Shown here: one piece after another, positions 24,619-32,859 of the stretch
Position numbering within the stretch: the first letter of the stretch is position 1
Layout: the number at the start of each line of letters is the position of its first letter
DNA from: Alteraurantiacibacter aquimixticola
GTDB taxonomy: Bacteria > Pseudomonadota > Alphaproteobacteria > Sphingomonadales > Sphingomonadaceae
Length of the DNA: 64,000 nt
Direction of reading: 5' to 3'
NCBI RefSeq assembly: GCF_004965515.1
Contig: NZ_SSHH01000003.1
Span: 150,231-214,230 of the forward strand
The notes under the pieces: model-generated
The model's database searches: none
What the model was told of the DNA's origin: nothing
What the model saw: the letters and a program-made list of their open reading frames with translations, nothing else
Position numbers and translations under genes: made by a program

Positions 24619-25290
24619 ATGTGGCGACTCTATCACTTCACCCTCTGCCCCTTTTCCCGCAAGACCCGGCTCGCGCTTTCCGAAAAGGGCGTGGGGCATG
24701 ATCTTGAGCGCGTCTATCCGTGGGATGCGCCGGATGAATTCTACCAGATGAACCCGGCCGGCCGCACGCCCGTGCTGCACGATCCGGATCGCCGCGCCAC
24801 GCTGGTGGACAGCCAGGCCATCTGCGAATTCTTCGAGGAGACGGTGGACAAGACGCCGCTGATCCTCGGCAATGCGACCCAGCGAGCGGAGATCCGCCGG
24901 CTGGTGGCGCTGTTCGACCAGAACTTCTTCGCCGATGTCACCCATCCGCTGCTGCATGAGAAGATGAAGAAGCGGCTGATCCTGCGCGCTGCGCCCGATT
25001 CCGGCCAGCTGCGCAATGCGATGCGGCTGGCGCATGAGCATCTTGAATATATCGACTGGCTGGTGGCCCATCGCCGCTGGCTGGCAGGCGCGCAGTTGAG
25101 CCTGGCGGATTTCGCCGCCGCCGCGCAGATTTCTGTCGTCGATTATCTCGGCGGCCTCGATTGGTCCGGTCATGACGAGGCGCATGGCTGGTATCGCGTG
25201 ATGAAGAGCCGCCCCAGCTTCCGGCCCCTGCTGACCGAAAAGATGGAAGGCCTGCCGCCGCCCCGGCACTATGCCGATGTAAATAGTTGA
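24619..25290 (+). CDS. fzlA: Glutathione S-transferase fold protein, probable FzlA-type FtsZ-binding protein
   Basis: A 223-residue GST with the thioredoxin-fold start WRLYHFTLCPFSRKTRLALSEKG, cis-Pro region GRTPVL, DSQAICEFFEE, and the C-terminal helical domain with LSLADFAAAAQISVVDYLG. The C-terminal tail SRPSFRPLLTEKMEGLPPPRHYAD resembles the tail of alphaproteobacterial FzlA, which binds FtsZ and regulates constriction instead of conjugating glutathione. The identity rests on recall of that tail; a metabolic GST is the alternative. Confidence 0.65.
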   Translation: MWRLYHFTLCPFSRKTRLALSEKGVGHDLERVYPWDAPDEFYQMNPAGRTPVLHDPDRRATLVDSQAICEFFEETVDKTPLILGNATQRAEIRRLVALFDQNFFADVTHPLLHEKMKKRLILRAAPDSGQLRNAMRLAHEHLEYIDWLVAHRRWLAGAQLSLADFAAAAQISVVDYLGGLDWSGHDEAHGWYRVMKSRPSFRPLLTEKMEGLPPPRHYADVNS

Positions 25291-25334
25291 GGTTGCGCGG
25301 CGTATCACCATCTAAGCGGTGAAGGAGCTTCCCT

Positions 25335-25736
25335 ATGACCGACAAGGTGAACCTGACCGACGACGAATGGCGCGCCAAGCTCAGCCCCGAGCAATATGCG
25401 ATCCTGCGCCAGAAGGGCACCGAGCGGGCCTTCACCGGCAAATATGAGAAGAACAAGCAGGCAGGCATGTACAAATGCGCCGGCTGCGGGCTGCCGCTCT
25501 TCGTGAGCGAGACCAAATATGACAGCGGCTCCGGCTGGCCCAGCTTCACCGCGCCTGCGGGCGATGATGCGGTGGACGAGCATCGCGATATCACGCACGG
25601 CATGATCCGCACCGAGGTGACCTGCGCGCGCTGCGACGGGCATCTGGGCCATGTCTTCCCCGATGGGCCCGGTCCCGAAGGCCTGCGCTATTGCATCAAT
25701 TCCGCCTCGCTGGAGTTCGATCCGGAGGATAAGTGA
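25335..25736 (+). CDS. msrB: Peptide-methionine (R)-S-oxide reductase
   Basis: A 133-residue MsrB: zinc cysteines C48/C51 and C97/C100, [17 protein letters not shown], and the catalytic Cys120 in LRYCINSAS. It repairs Met-R-sulfoxide with thioredoxin as donor. GGAG precedes the ATG. It is cytosolic by lack of a signal peptide. MsrA is encoded separately at 41395-41946. Confidence 0.96.
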   Translation: MTDKVNLTDDEWRAKLSPEQYAILRQKGTERAFTGKYEKNKQAGMYKCAGCGLPLFVSETKYDSGSGWPSFTAPAGDDAVDEHRDITHGMIRTEVTCARCDGHLGHVFPDGPGPEGLRYCINSASLEFDPEDK

Positions 25737-25848
25737 GCGCGCGGCGTAAACGCGGCGTTCACCCTGCGTTACGTTTGCCCTATGCACAGCTTGAGAGAGA
25801 ATATGTGACGGGCGCGCCCCGCCCGGTTGACGAGGTGTAACCACTAGA

Positions 25849-28047
25849 ATGGCGATCCAGCGTGGCAAGCGCTCCCGGGCGAGACGGGCGGCACGGGCCG
25901 AAAAAGATGCGAAGTCCCGCGCCAAGTCCCGCAGGGAGCAGGGTTGGCAGGGCTTCCTCGCGCGCTGGTTCAAGCGGCTGGCGATCGCCGGCGTCGCTAT
26001 TGGTGTGCTTGCGGCGATAGCACTGGGCACGGCCGTGTTCTTCGCTGCGCGCGAAATCCCTTCCTATTCGGCATTGATGGGCAGCCAGAACGGCCAGTCC
26101 ATCGTCGTGCGTGCGCGCGACGGGTCGGAGATCGTCTCGCTCGGCCCGTCCTATGGCGAATGGCTGCGCGATGACGAGATCCCCCAAGTCATGAAGCAGG
26201 CGATGGTCAGTGTTGAGGACCATCGCTTCTATTCACATTTCGGCGTCGATCCGCTGGGCCTTGCGCGCGCGGTCTTCAATGCCTTTTCCGAGGATCGGCA
26301 GGTCTCCGCCACCTCCACCATCACCCAGCAGCTGGCGCGCAACGTCTTCCTCAATTCCAACCGCACGCTCGACCGCAAGCTGAACGAGGCGGTTCTGGCG
26401 ATGGCGCTGGAATGGAAGTTCTCCAAGGAACAGATCCTCGAGCTCTACCTCAACAAGGTCTATTTCGGCGGCGGTGCCTATGGCATCGATTCCGCCAGCC
26501 GCCGCTTCTTCAGCCACTCCGCGCGCGAGCTGAGCCTTGAGGAAGCGGCGATCATCGCGGGACTTGTGAAGGCTCCCAGCCGTTATTCCCCCACCGCCGA
26601 TATCGACGCCGCCGTGGGCCGCGCGAATGTCGTCGTCGGCCAGATGGTCGCCTATGGCGATCTCGACCCGGCGCTGGCGCGGCAGGTGGACGTTTCCGCC
26701 GTGAAGCTGCGCGAGGAGACGGGGCAGAACTCGGTCCGCTATTTCACCGACTACGTGCTGCCACAGCTCGACCTCCTGCTGCCGAGCAATTCGTTCGAGC
26801 CGATCGAGGTGTGGACGACGATCGATACCGGCATGCAGGCGGCGGCGACCACCGCGATCCAGTCCAACGTTCCCGGCGGAACGCAAGGCGCGCTCGTCAG
26901 CCTCGACCGCGACGGGGCGATCCTGGCGATGGTCGGCGGCACCGACTACGTTGAGAGTAATTACAACCGCGCGGTCACCGCGCTGCGCCAGCCCGGCTCT
27001 TCGTGGAAGCTGTTCGTCTATCTCGCCGCGCTGGAGGCCGGCTATACGCCCAGCTCCATGGTGCGCGATGTGCCGGTGACCATCAGCGGATGGAGCCCGC
27101 GCAATTCCAACGGCCGCTACACGGGCGAGATCGATGTGCGCACTGCCTTTGCCTATTCGGTGAACACGGTGGCGGCGCAGCTGGGGAACGAGGTCGGCTT
27201 CACCAATGTCGCCAATATGGCGCGCCGCTTCGGCATCAGCAGCGAGATCAATGCCTTTCCCTCCATGGTGCTTGGCACCAACGAGGTCCGCCTGCTGGAC
27301 ATGACGCGCGCCTTTGCCGCCGTTTCCGCGCGCGGCAAGTCTGTGGAACCCTATGGCATCATCCGCGTCACCAGCGCAGATGGGGAAGAGCTCTACAAGC
27401 ATGAGGAGGCGCGCAGCTATACGCTGGTGCCCGATTATGTCGCTGCCGGGATCACCGACCTGCTGCAGACGGCAGTCAATACCGGCACCGGCCGAGCGGC
27501 GCAGATCGGCCGCCCGGTCGCAGGCAAGACCGGCACCACAAGCGACAATCGCGATGGCTATTTCGTCGGCTTTTCCAGCGGCATCACCACCGGCGTGTGG
27601 ATGGGGCGCGACGACAATGCGCGTGTCTCCGGCTTGCAGGGCGGCACCGCGCCCGCACGCGCCTTCGCCGCCTATATGCGCTATGCCGTGAAGGATCGGC
27701 CGGAAGAGGACTTCGATACCGAGCTGCAATTGCCCGAATGGCAGCTGGAGCCCGATGACGAGTTCTATTACGGCGAGCCGGGCGACTACTACTTCATCGA
27801 TGAGCAGGGCAATTTGATCGAGCCCGGCGGCTCTTCCCGCGAGGATACCGGGCCGGGCGATCCGCCGATGAATCCGAACGCGCCGCGCCCCGGCGACAGC
27901 GTGGAAGGCATCGGCCTACCCAACCCGCCACAGGCGGCGAGCGACGATTTCCTCGAACAGGCAATCGGCGGCGCTCTGCCGCAGGATAATGGCCGCGGCA
28001 ATGTGACTGTGAGGCGAGGGAGCGATCCGCCGCGGGGTGCGCCCTGA
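25849..28047 (+). CDS. Bifunctional penicillin-binding protein 1A family (transglycosylase/transpeptidase)
   Basis: A 732-residue PBP. A basic cytoplasmic N-terminus (about 1-42) precedes one membrane helix (about 43-66). The GT51 domain has the catalytic Glu123 in SVEDHRFYSH, with TITQQLARNVFL and KVYFGGGAYG. The transpeptidase domain has S384-x-x-K (SSWK), SVN and KTGTT. The C-terminus is Pro/Gly/Asp-rich and probably disordered. It polymerises and cross-links peptidoglycan. The 112-nt upstream gap shows no obvious other gene. Confidence 0.95.
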   Translation: MAIQRGKRSRARRAARAEKDAKSRAKSRREQGWQGFLARWFKRLAIAGVAIGVLAAIALGTAVFFAAREIPSYSALMGSQNGQSIVVRARDGSEIVSLGPSYGEWLRDDEIPQVMKQAMVSVEDHRFYSHFGVDPLGLARAVFNAFSEDRQVSATSTITQQLARNVFLNSNRTLDRKLNEAVLAMALEWKFSKEQILELYLNKVYFGGGAYGIDSASRRFFSHSARELSLEEAAIIAGLVKAPSRYSPTADIDAAVGRANVVVGQMVAYGDLDPALARQVDVSAVKLREETGQNSVRYFTDYVLPQLDLLLPSNSFEPIEVWTTIDTGMQAAATTAIQSNVPGGTQGALVSLDRDGAILAMVGGTDYVESNYNRAVTALRQPGSSWKLFVYLAALEAGYTPSSMVRDVPVTISGWSPRNSNGRYTGEIDVRTAFAYSVNTVAAQLGNEVGFTNVANMARRFGISSEINAFPSMVLGTNEVRLLDMTRAFAAVSARGKSVEPYGIIRVTSADGEELYKHEEARSYTLVPDYVAAGITDLLQTAVNTGTGRAAQIGRPVAGKTGTTSDNRDGYFVGFSSGITTGVWMGRDDNARVSGLQGGTAPARAFAAYMRYAVKDRPEEDFDTELQLPEWQLEPDDEFYYGEPGDYYFIDEQGNLIEPGGSSREDTGPGDPPMNPNAPRPGDSVEGIGLPNPPQAASDDFLEQAIGGALPQDNGRGNVTVRRGSDPPRGAP

Positions 28048-28069
28048 CGCGCCAAGAGAGCGCCCGTGA

Positions 28070-28106
28070 AAAAGGCCGCCTCCCCAACACGGGAAGGCGG
28101 CCTTTT
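28070..28106. terminator. Bidirectional intrinsic terminator
   Basis: A perfect 12-bp stem, AAAAGGCCGCCT with AGGCGGCCTTTT, plus a further CCC/GGG pairing around a CAACAC-type loop. The ends give T-runs on both strands, well placed between the convergent PBP and degP genes. Confidence 0.9.
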
Positions 28107-28129
28107 CATTGGCCCCTGGGCCGCCCGGT

Positions 28130-29632
28130 CTAGTCCGAATTGCGCAGGCGCACCGGCACGGTTGCCGACGGGCCGCGGCGCGGGCGCACGCGCAACAGGA
28201 TGGCATCGCGGCCTTCCTCGCGCACGGTGCGGATCTGCGCTTCGAGGTCCTCGAGGTTCTCGATCCGCTGGTAATTGGCGCTTTCGATCACCGCGCCGCG
28301 CGCCAGGCCCTTGCGCGCCGCATCGGCATTGGGATCGACATTGGCCACGACCACGCCGGTCATGTCCGCATCGCCGCCCAGCTGGCGGGCGATCTGCGGC
28401 GTGATGGTGAGGCCCTGCACGCCCAGCGCATCCTCGATCAGGCTGCTGGAATTTTCCGCATCCAGCGGCTCTTCCGGCTCGGCATCGGGATTGAAGGCCT
28501 GCGCGTTCAGCTCATCCTGGCTGGGACGGCGGCCCACGGTCACATTCACCCGGCGGCGATCGCCATTGCGGATGAATTCGACCGGTACGGTGGTGCCCGG
28601 TTCGACATTGGCGACGAGGTAGGACAGGCTCTGGTCGCGGGTGATCGGCTGGCCGTTCACGCTCACCACCACGTCGCCCGCTTCCAGCCCGGCCGCTTCG
28701 GCGGCTTCGCCCGGCTGCACCGACTGGATGAATTCGCCGCTGTTTTCCGGAATGCCCAGCGCTTCGGCGAAATCGGCATTCACCGGCTGGATCTGCACGC
28801 CCAGGTAACCGCGCTGGATATCGTCGCCGTTGATCAGCGCCTGCACGATCGGTGCGGCAACGTCGGTGGGAATGGCAAAGCCGATGCCCACGCTGCCGCC
28901 GGTGGGCGAGATGATGTTGTTGTTGATGCCGATGACATTGCCCGACATGTCGAACAGCGGACCGCCCGAATTGCCCGAATTGATGCTGGCATCGGTCTGG
29001 ATATAACGGTCATAGGCACCGCGACGCCCGGTGGTGCGGTAGGTCGCGGAGATGATCCCCGCGGTCACCGTACCATCGAGTCCGAAGGGATTGCCGATCG
29101 CGATTACCCAGTCGCCCACGCGGGCATCATGCGCGCCCGCCATCCGCACGAAGGGGAAGGGTTCGGCACGCGTGATCTTGAGTACGGCAAGGTCGCTGTC
29201 CGGGTCGGCCCCGACCAGCTCGGCATCGTAGGACGTGCCGTTGGACAGCGTGACGGTTGCCTGTTCCAGCGTCAGCCGGCCATCGGGGCGCACAACGTGG
29301 TTGTTGGTGACGATGTAGCCGTCCGCCGAAATCAGGAAGCCCGAACCGAGCGACTGGCCTTCGCGGGTGATCGGCCGGTTGCCGCGCCCCTCTATCGTCA
29401 GGCTCTGGCGGGTGGAGATGTTCACCACAGCGGGCATCAGCGCCTCGGTCAGGTCGGCAAAGCTGCCCGGAGCGCCTGCCGCGGGGGCGGCGGCGTGGAA
29501 TTCCGGCCGCTCGTTCTGCGCCACCTGCGCGCCTGCGGGAAAGCCCGTTACCAAGGTCAACGCCGCCCCGCCGAGCAGCAGGGCCGAAGTGATACCGTAA
29601 GAATATCGCACTGGCTTCACGTCCTTGTTCAT
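28130..29632 (-). CDS. degP: Do-family periplasmic serine protease/chaperone
   Basis: A 500-residue HtrA protein: signal peptide ending near AGAQVAQ (about residue 38), catalytic triad His112 (TNNHVV), Asp147 (DSDLAVLK) and Ser222 (GNSGGPLF), then two PDZ domains (GYLGVQIQPV about 265-350; the second about 390-490). It degrades or refolds damaged envelope proteins. AAAGAGG precedes the ATG. It lies 115 nt after hflC on the same strand, the usual hflK-hflC-degP arrangement of alphaproteobacteria. Confidence 0.95.
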   Translation of the reverse strand: MNKDVKPVRYSYGITSALLLGGAALTLVTGFPAGAQVAQNERPEFHAAAPAAGAPGSFADLTEALMPAVVNISTRQSLTIEGRGNRPITREGQSLGSGFLISADGYIVTNNHVVRPDGRLTLEQATVTLSNGTSYDAELVGADPDSDLAVLKITRAEPFPFVRMAGAHDARVGDWVIAIGNPFGLDGTVTAGIISATYRTTGRRGAYDRYIQTDASINSGNSGGPLFDMSGNVIGINNNIISPTGGSVGIGFAIPTDVAAPIVQALINGDDIQRGYLGVQIQPVNADFAEALGIPENSGEFIQSVQPGEAAEAAGLEAGDVVVSVNGQPITRDQSLSYLVANVEPGTTVPVEFIRNGDRRRVNVTVGRRPSQDELNAQAFNPDAEPEEPLDAENSSSLIEDALGVQGLTITPQIARQLGGDADMTGVVVANVDPNADAARKGLARGAVIESANYQRIENLEDLEAQIRTVREEGRDAILLRVRPRRGPSATVPVRLRNSD

Positions 29633-29747
29633 CCTCTTTTATCTTCCACCGGCCTCATCGCATGAGGCGGTAAATTGGTTCCGAGTCCCGGACCGCGCAA
29701 TCTGGCTACCGCGCCTGAACGGGTTTTGAACGACAATTGTAGTCGAT

Positions 29748-30584
29748 CTAGCGGTTGCCGCGGAACTGGCGCAGATATTCGTTGTCCGGGCTCAGGATGA
29801 TCGCGCTTTCGCCCTCGCCGGTTTCGAAAGTGCGGCGATAGGACTGCATGGCGCGGTAGAAGTCGTAAAAGCCCGGGTCCTTGCCATAGGCATCGGCATA
29901 GATGCGCGCTGCGTTGGCCTCGGCCTCGGCGCGGATGATCTGCGCATCGCGGCGGCCGCCCGCGCGAATCGTCTCTGCCTCTTCCTCGCGGTCGGAGCGC
30001 ATGCGGTTGAAGGCGGCGGCCAGCGGCGTGCCTTCGGGCAGGTCGGCGCGCTTGATGCGAACGTCCAGAACCTGCGCACCATATTGGCGGGCGGAACGGT
30101 CCAGCTGCGCCGTGATGTTGCTCATCGCCGTGGTGCGGGCATCGGACAGCAGGTCGGCAAAGGTGCGGCGCCCCAGTTCCTGCCGCAGCACGGAGCGCAG
30201 GATCGGCTCAAGCTGGTTGCGCAGCCGGTCTTCGTCACCCGCGCTTTCCACCATCAGCACGGGGTCGATGATGCGGAAGCGGGCATAGGCGTCCACTTCC
30301 AGGCGCTGCTGGTCATTCGCCAGCACCTGCTCACGCTCCATGTCGAGGTCGAGGATGCGGCGGTCGACCATCTGGATGCGTTCCCAGATCGGGATGCGAT
30401 ACCAGATGCCGGCGCCGGTTTCACCATAGCGCTGGCTGGGGTCGAAGCGGTTGATCGTATAGACGGGGTTACCCGCGCGGATCTTCACGCCCTGATGCGT
30501 TTCGGGAACGATGACGAGTGTGCTGAGCGCGACTACAGTCAGCGCGACGAGTGCCATGATGGTGAACTTGTGATTTTCCCACAT
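29748..30584 (-). CDS. hflC: Membrane protease modulator HflC (SPFH)
   Basis: A 278-residue SPFH/band-7 protein: N-terminal membrane helix (FTIMALVALTVVALSTLVIV, about 7-26), SPFH domain with VDRRILDLDMEREQVLANDQQRLEVDAYARFRI, then RADLPEG and the alanine/glutamate-rich helix. HflC forms the HflKC vault around FtsH and tunes its proteolysis. The start at 30584 lies one base after the hflK stop, indicating coupling. Confidence 0.95.
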   Translation of the reverse strand: MWENHKFTIMALVALTVVALSTLVIVPETHQGVKIRAGNPVYTINRFDPSQRYGETGAGIWYRIPIWERIQMVDRRILDLDMEREQVLANDQQRLEVDAYARFRIIDPVLMVESAGDEDRLRNQLEPILRSVLRQELGRRTFADLLSDARTTAMSNITAQLDRSARQYGAQVLDVRIKRADLPEGTPLAAAFNRMRSDREEEAETIRAGGRRDAQIIRAEAEANAARIYADAYGKDPGFYDFYRAMQSYRRTFETGEGESAIILSPDNEYLRQFRGNR

Positions 30585-30585
30585 G

Positions 30586-31719
30586 TTACTGTCCCCCGGC
30601 ATTCTGCGCGGCGGCGCTCTCTCTCGCGCGGCGGCGGATTTCGGGTAGCGGCAGATAGGTGGCGACCCCATCCGTCTCGACGATGGTCTTGTCTGTCTTG
30701 GCGAGCACGTTTTCCATGGTCTCGTAATAAAGGCGCTGGCGCGTCACTTCGGGGGCCAGACGGTATTCCTCATAGATATTGTTGAAGGCGGCGGCATCGC
30801 CCTGAGCCTGCGCGAGCAGCTGCTGTTCGTAGCGGCGCGCCTCGTTGAGGTCGCGCTCGGCATCCTGGCGCGCGGCCAGCACGTCGTTGAAAGCCTCGAT
30901 CACCTGCTGCGGGGCGTCGGTCTTCTCGATCTCGATACCCTGCACGGCAATGCCCGATTCGAGCGCATCGAGAACCGCCTGCATATTGGTGCGCACGTTG
31001 AGCTCGATATTGGCGCGCCCTTCACCGGTCAGCACCGTATCGAGGTCCTGCTCGGCAACGGCGGCGCGCATCGCGGCCTCGGCCACTTCGGTCATCGTGT
31101 CGTTCGGGTCTGCCAGCTGGTAGCGATAGAGCGCCAGGTCATTGATGTTCCAGCGCACCAGATAGCTCAGGTCGACCAGGTTCTGGTCGGCGGTGAGGAT
31201 CAGCTTCTCCTCGCTCGCACTGTCGGGAATGCGCTCCAGCCGGATCTGGCTGACATTCTCGATCGCAACCGTGTGGAGCGGCCAGGGCATGGTCAAATGC
31301 AGGCCCGGATCGAGAGTGTCCGCATATTTGCCGCCGAGATAGGTGACGATGCCCTGCTCGCGCGGTGCGACCTGATGGACGCTGGTGATGAAGAGGTAGA
31401 TCGCCGCAATCCCGGCAATTGCCAGCGGGAACCAGCTGCCGCCGCCGGGCCGTTCGGGCAGGCGGAAGGACGGGCCTCCCCCGCCGCCACCGGCGCGGCG
31501 CGGACCTTCGGGCCCGCGATTCTTGAAAATATCCTCGATAGAGGCGGAGCGGCGCGGACGGTCGCCGCTGCCATCGCCGCCGCCCGGCAGCCACGGATTG
31601 CGCGGCCCGCCCGACGATCCTTCGCCGGAGGGCGCGCCGTCGCCGCCATCACCACCGTCATTACCGCCGTCACCGGCGCCGTCTTGGGGTTTGCCCCAGG
31701 GGTTCCGCTTGCCGGCCAT
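30586..31719 (-). CDS. hflK: Membrane protease modulator HflK (SPFH)
   Basis: A 377-residue protein beginning MAGKRNPWGKPQ, the usual NPWG start of HflK, followed by a Gly/Asp/Pro-rich cytoplasmic stretch (about 10-85), a membrane helix (WFPLAIAGIAAIYLFITSV), an SPFH domain (QVAPREQGIVTYLGGKYADTL) and a C-terminal helix. An ATG at 31761 would add 14 residues without an RBS; AGGA upstream of 31719 favours this start. It is the partner of HflC in the FtsH complex. Divergent from the Mrp ATPase gene. Confidence 0.94.
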   Translation of the reverse strand: MAGKRNPWGKPQDGAGDGGNDGGDGGDGAPSGEGSSGGPRNPWLPGGGDGSGDRPRRSASIEDIFKNRGPEGPRRAGGGGGGPSFRLPERPGGGSWFPLAIAGIAAIYLFITSVHQVAPREQGIVTYLGGKYADTLDPGLHLTMPWPLHTVAIENVSQIRLERIPDSASEEKLILTADQNLVDLSYLVRWNINDLALYRYQLADPNDTMTEVAEAAMRAAVAEQDLDTVLTGEGRANIELNVRTNMQAVLDALESGIAVQGIEIEKTDAPQQVIEAFNDVLAARQDAERDLNEARRYEQQLLAQAQGDAAAFNNIYEEYRLAPEVTRQRLYYETMENVLAKTDKTIVETDGVATYLPLPEIRRRARESAAAQNAGGQ

Positions 31720-31854
31720 TGCCAGTGCGATCCTTTCGATTAATCCGCCCAGTCTTTCCATGGCTATCTGTATAGGTCGGAAATCGGCAAAAAACAGGGG
31801 AGGGGCGTGCAATTTTCGCTGCAAGTGCGCCTGCGAGGCGCTAGCAGGGGCGCC

Positions 31855-32823
31855 ATGAGCAGTACCGAAACCGTCCAGCAAGCCATTCCCGCAGAACTTT
31901 CCGCCATGGTCCGATCGGTGAAATTCGCCGACGGTGTGGCGACGATCATCGCCGATGCCGGCGGCCTTGGCCGCAGCGCCGCGGCGCAATTGCAGAAGGA
32001 GCTGGAAGAGGCGGTCGGCGCCGTCGAAGGCGTCCATGAAGTGCGCGTGGCGCTGATGGCGGACAAGGTGAAGCGGCGCATCATCGTCGTCGGATCGGGC
32101 AAGGGCGGTGTGGGCAAGTCCACGCTCACCGCCAACCTCGCCGTGGCGCTGGCCAGGCAGGGCAAGAAGGTCGGCGTGGTCGATGCCGACATATACGGCC
32201 CTTCGCAGGTCATGCTGCTCGATCCCGATCGCGGGAAGCCCAGGGCGGAAGGCAACACGCTGATCCCGGTCGAGAGCGAATATGGCGTGAAGCTCCTCTC
32301 CATGGCCCAGCTGGTCGAAGGCGGGAAGGCGATCGCCTGGCGCGGGCCGATGGTCGGGCAAGCGCTCACGCAGATGATGGAAGCGGAATGGGACGATGCC
32401 GAGCTGCTGCTGGTGGACCTGCCGCCGGGTACGGGCGACGTGCAGCTGACCATGATGCAGAAGTTCAAGCCCGATGGCGCGGTGGTGGTCACCACGCCGC
32501 AGGACCTTGCGCTGATCGATGCCACGCGCGCGATCGACCTGTTCCGCCAGGCGGAAATCCCGATCGTGGGTGTGGTCGAGAACATGGCCGGCTATGTCTG
32601 CCCGCATTGCGGCGAGCTGTCCGACCCCTTCGGCGCGGGCGGGGCGGAAGTCGCGGCGACCAGCATGGGTCACCCCTTCCTCGGCCGCGTTCCGCTGCAC
32701 ATGGCCATTCGCGTCGCCAGCGATACGGGCACGCCGCCTGCCGCCAATGATGGCGAACAGGGCGAGGCGTTCCTGGCCATCGCCGCCCGGCTGGGCGAAT
32801 GGCTGGACGCGTCCAGGTCCTGA
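31855..32823 (+). CDS. apbC: Mrp/NBP35-type iron-sulfur carrier P-loop ATPase
   Basis: A 322-residue protein with an N-terminal MIP18-like part (about 1-75) and an ATPase with the deviant Walker A GSGKGGVGKST, DADIYGPS, LLLVDLPPGTGD and the cluster-binding CPHC motif in GYVCPHCGELSDPFG. It carries and delivers [4Fe-4S] clusters. The start MSSTETVQQ at 31855 is chosen over an upstream ATG because of the family length and a GGGG-type RBS. Divergent from hflK. Confidence 0.94.
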   Translation: MSSTETVQQAIPAELSAMVRSVKFADGVATIIADAGGLGRSAAAQLQKELEEAVGAVEGVHEVRVALMADKVKRRIIVVGSGKGGVGKSTLTANLAVALARQGKKVGVVDADIYGPSQVMLLDPDRGKPRAEGNTLIPVESEYGVKLLSMAQLVEGGKAIAWRGPMVGQALTQMMEAEWDDAELLLVDLPPGTGDVQLTMMQKFKPDGAVVVTTPQDLALIDATRAIDLFRQAEIPIVGVVENMAGYVCPHCGELSDPFGAGGAEVAATSMGHPFLGRVPLHMAIRVASDTGTPPAANDGEQGEAFLAIAARLGEWLDASRS

Positions 32824-32859
32824 GGGCAATAATAGCGCCGTGACAAAGGGATCGGGCAG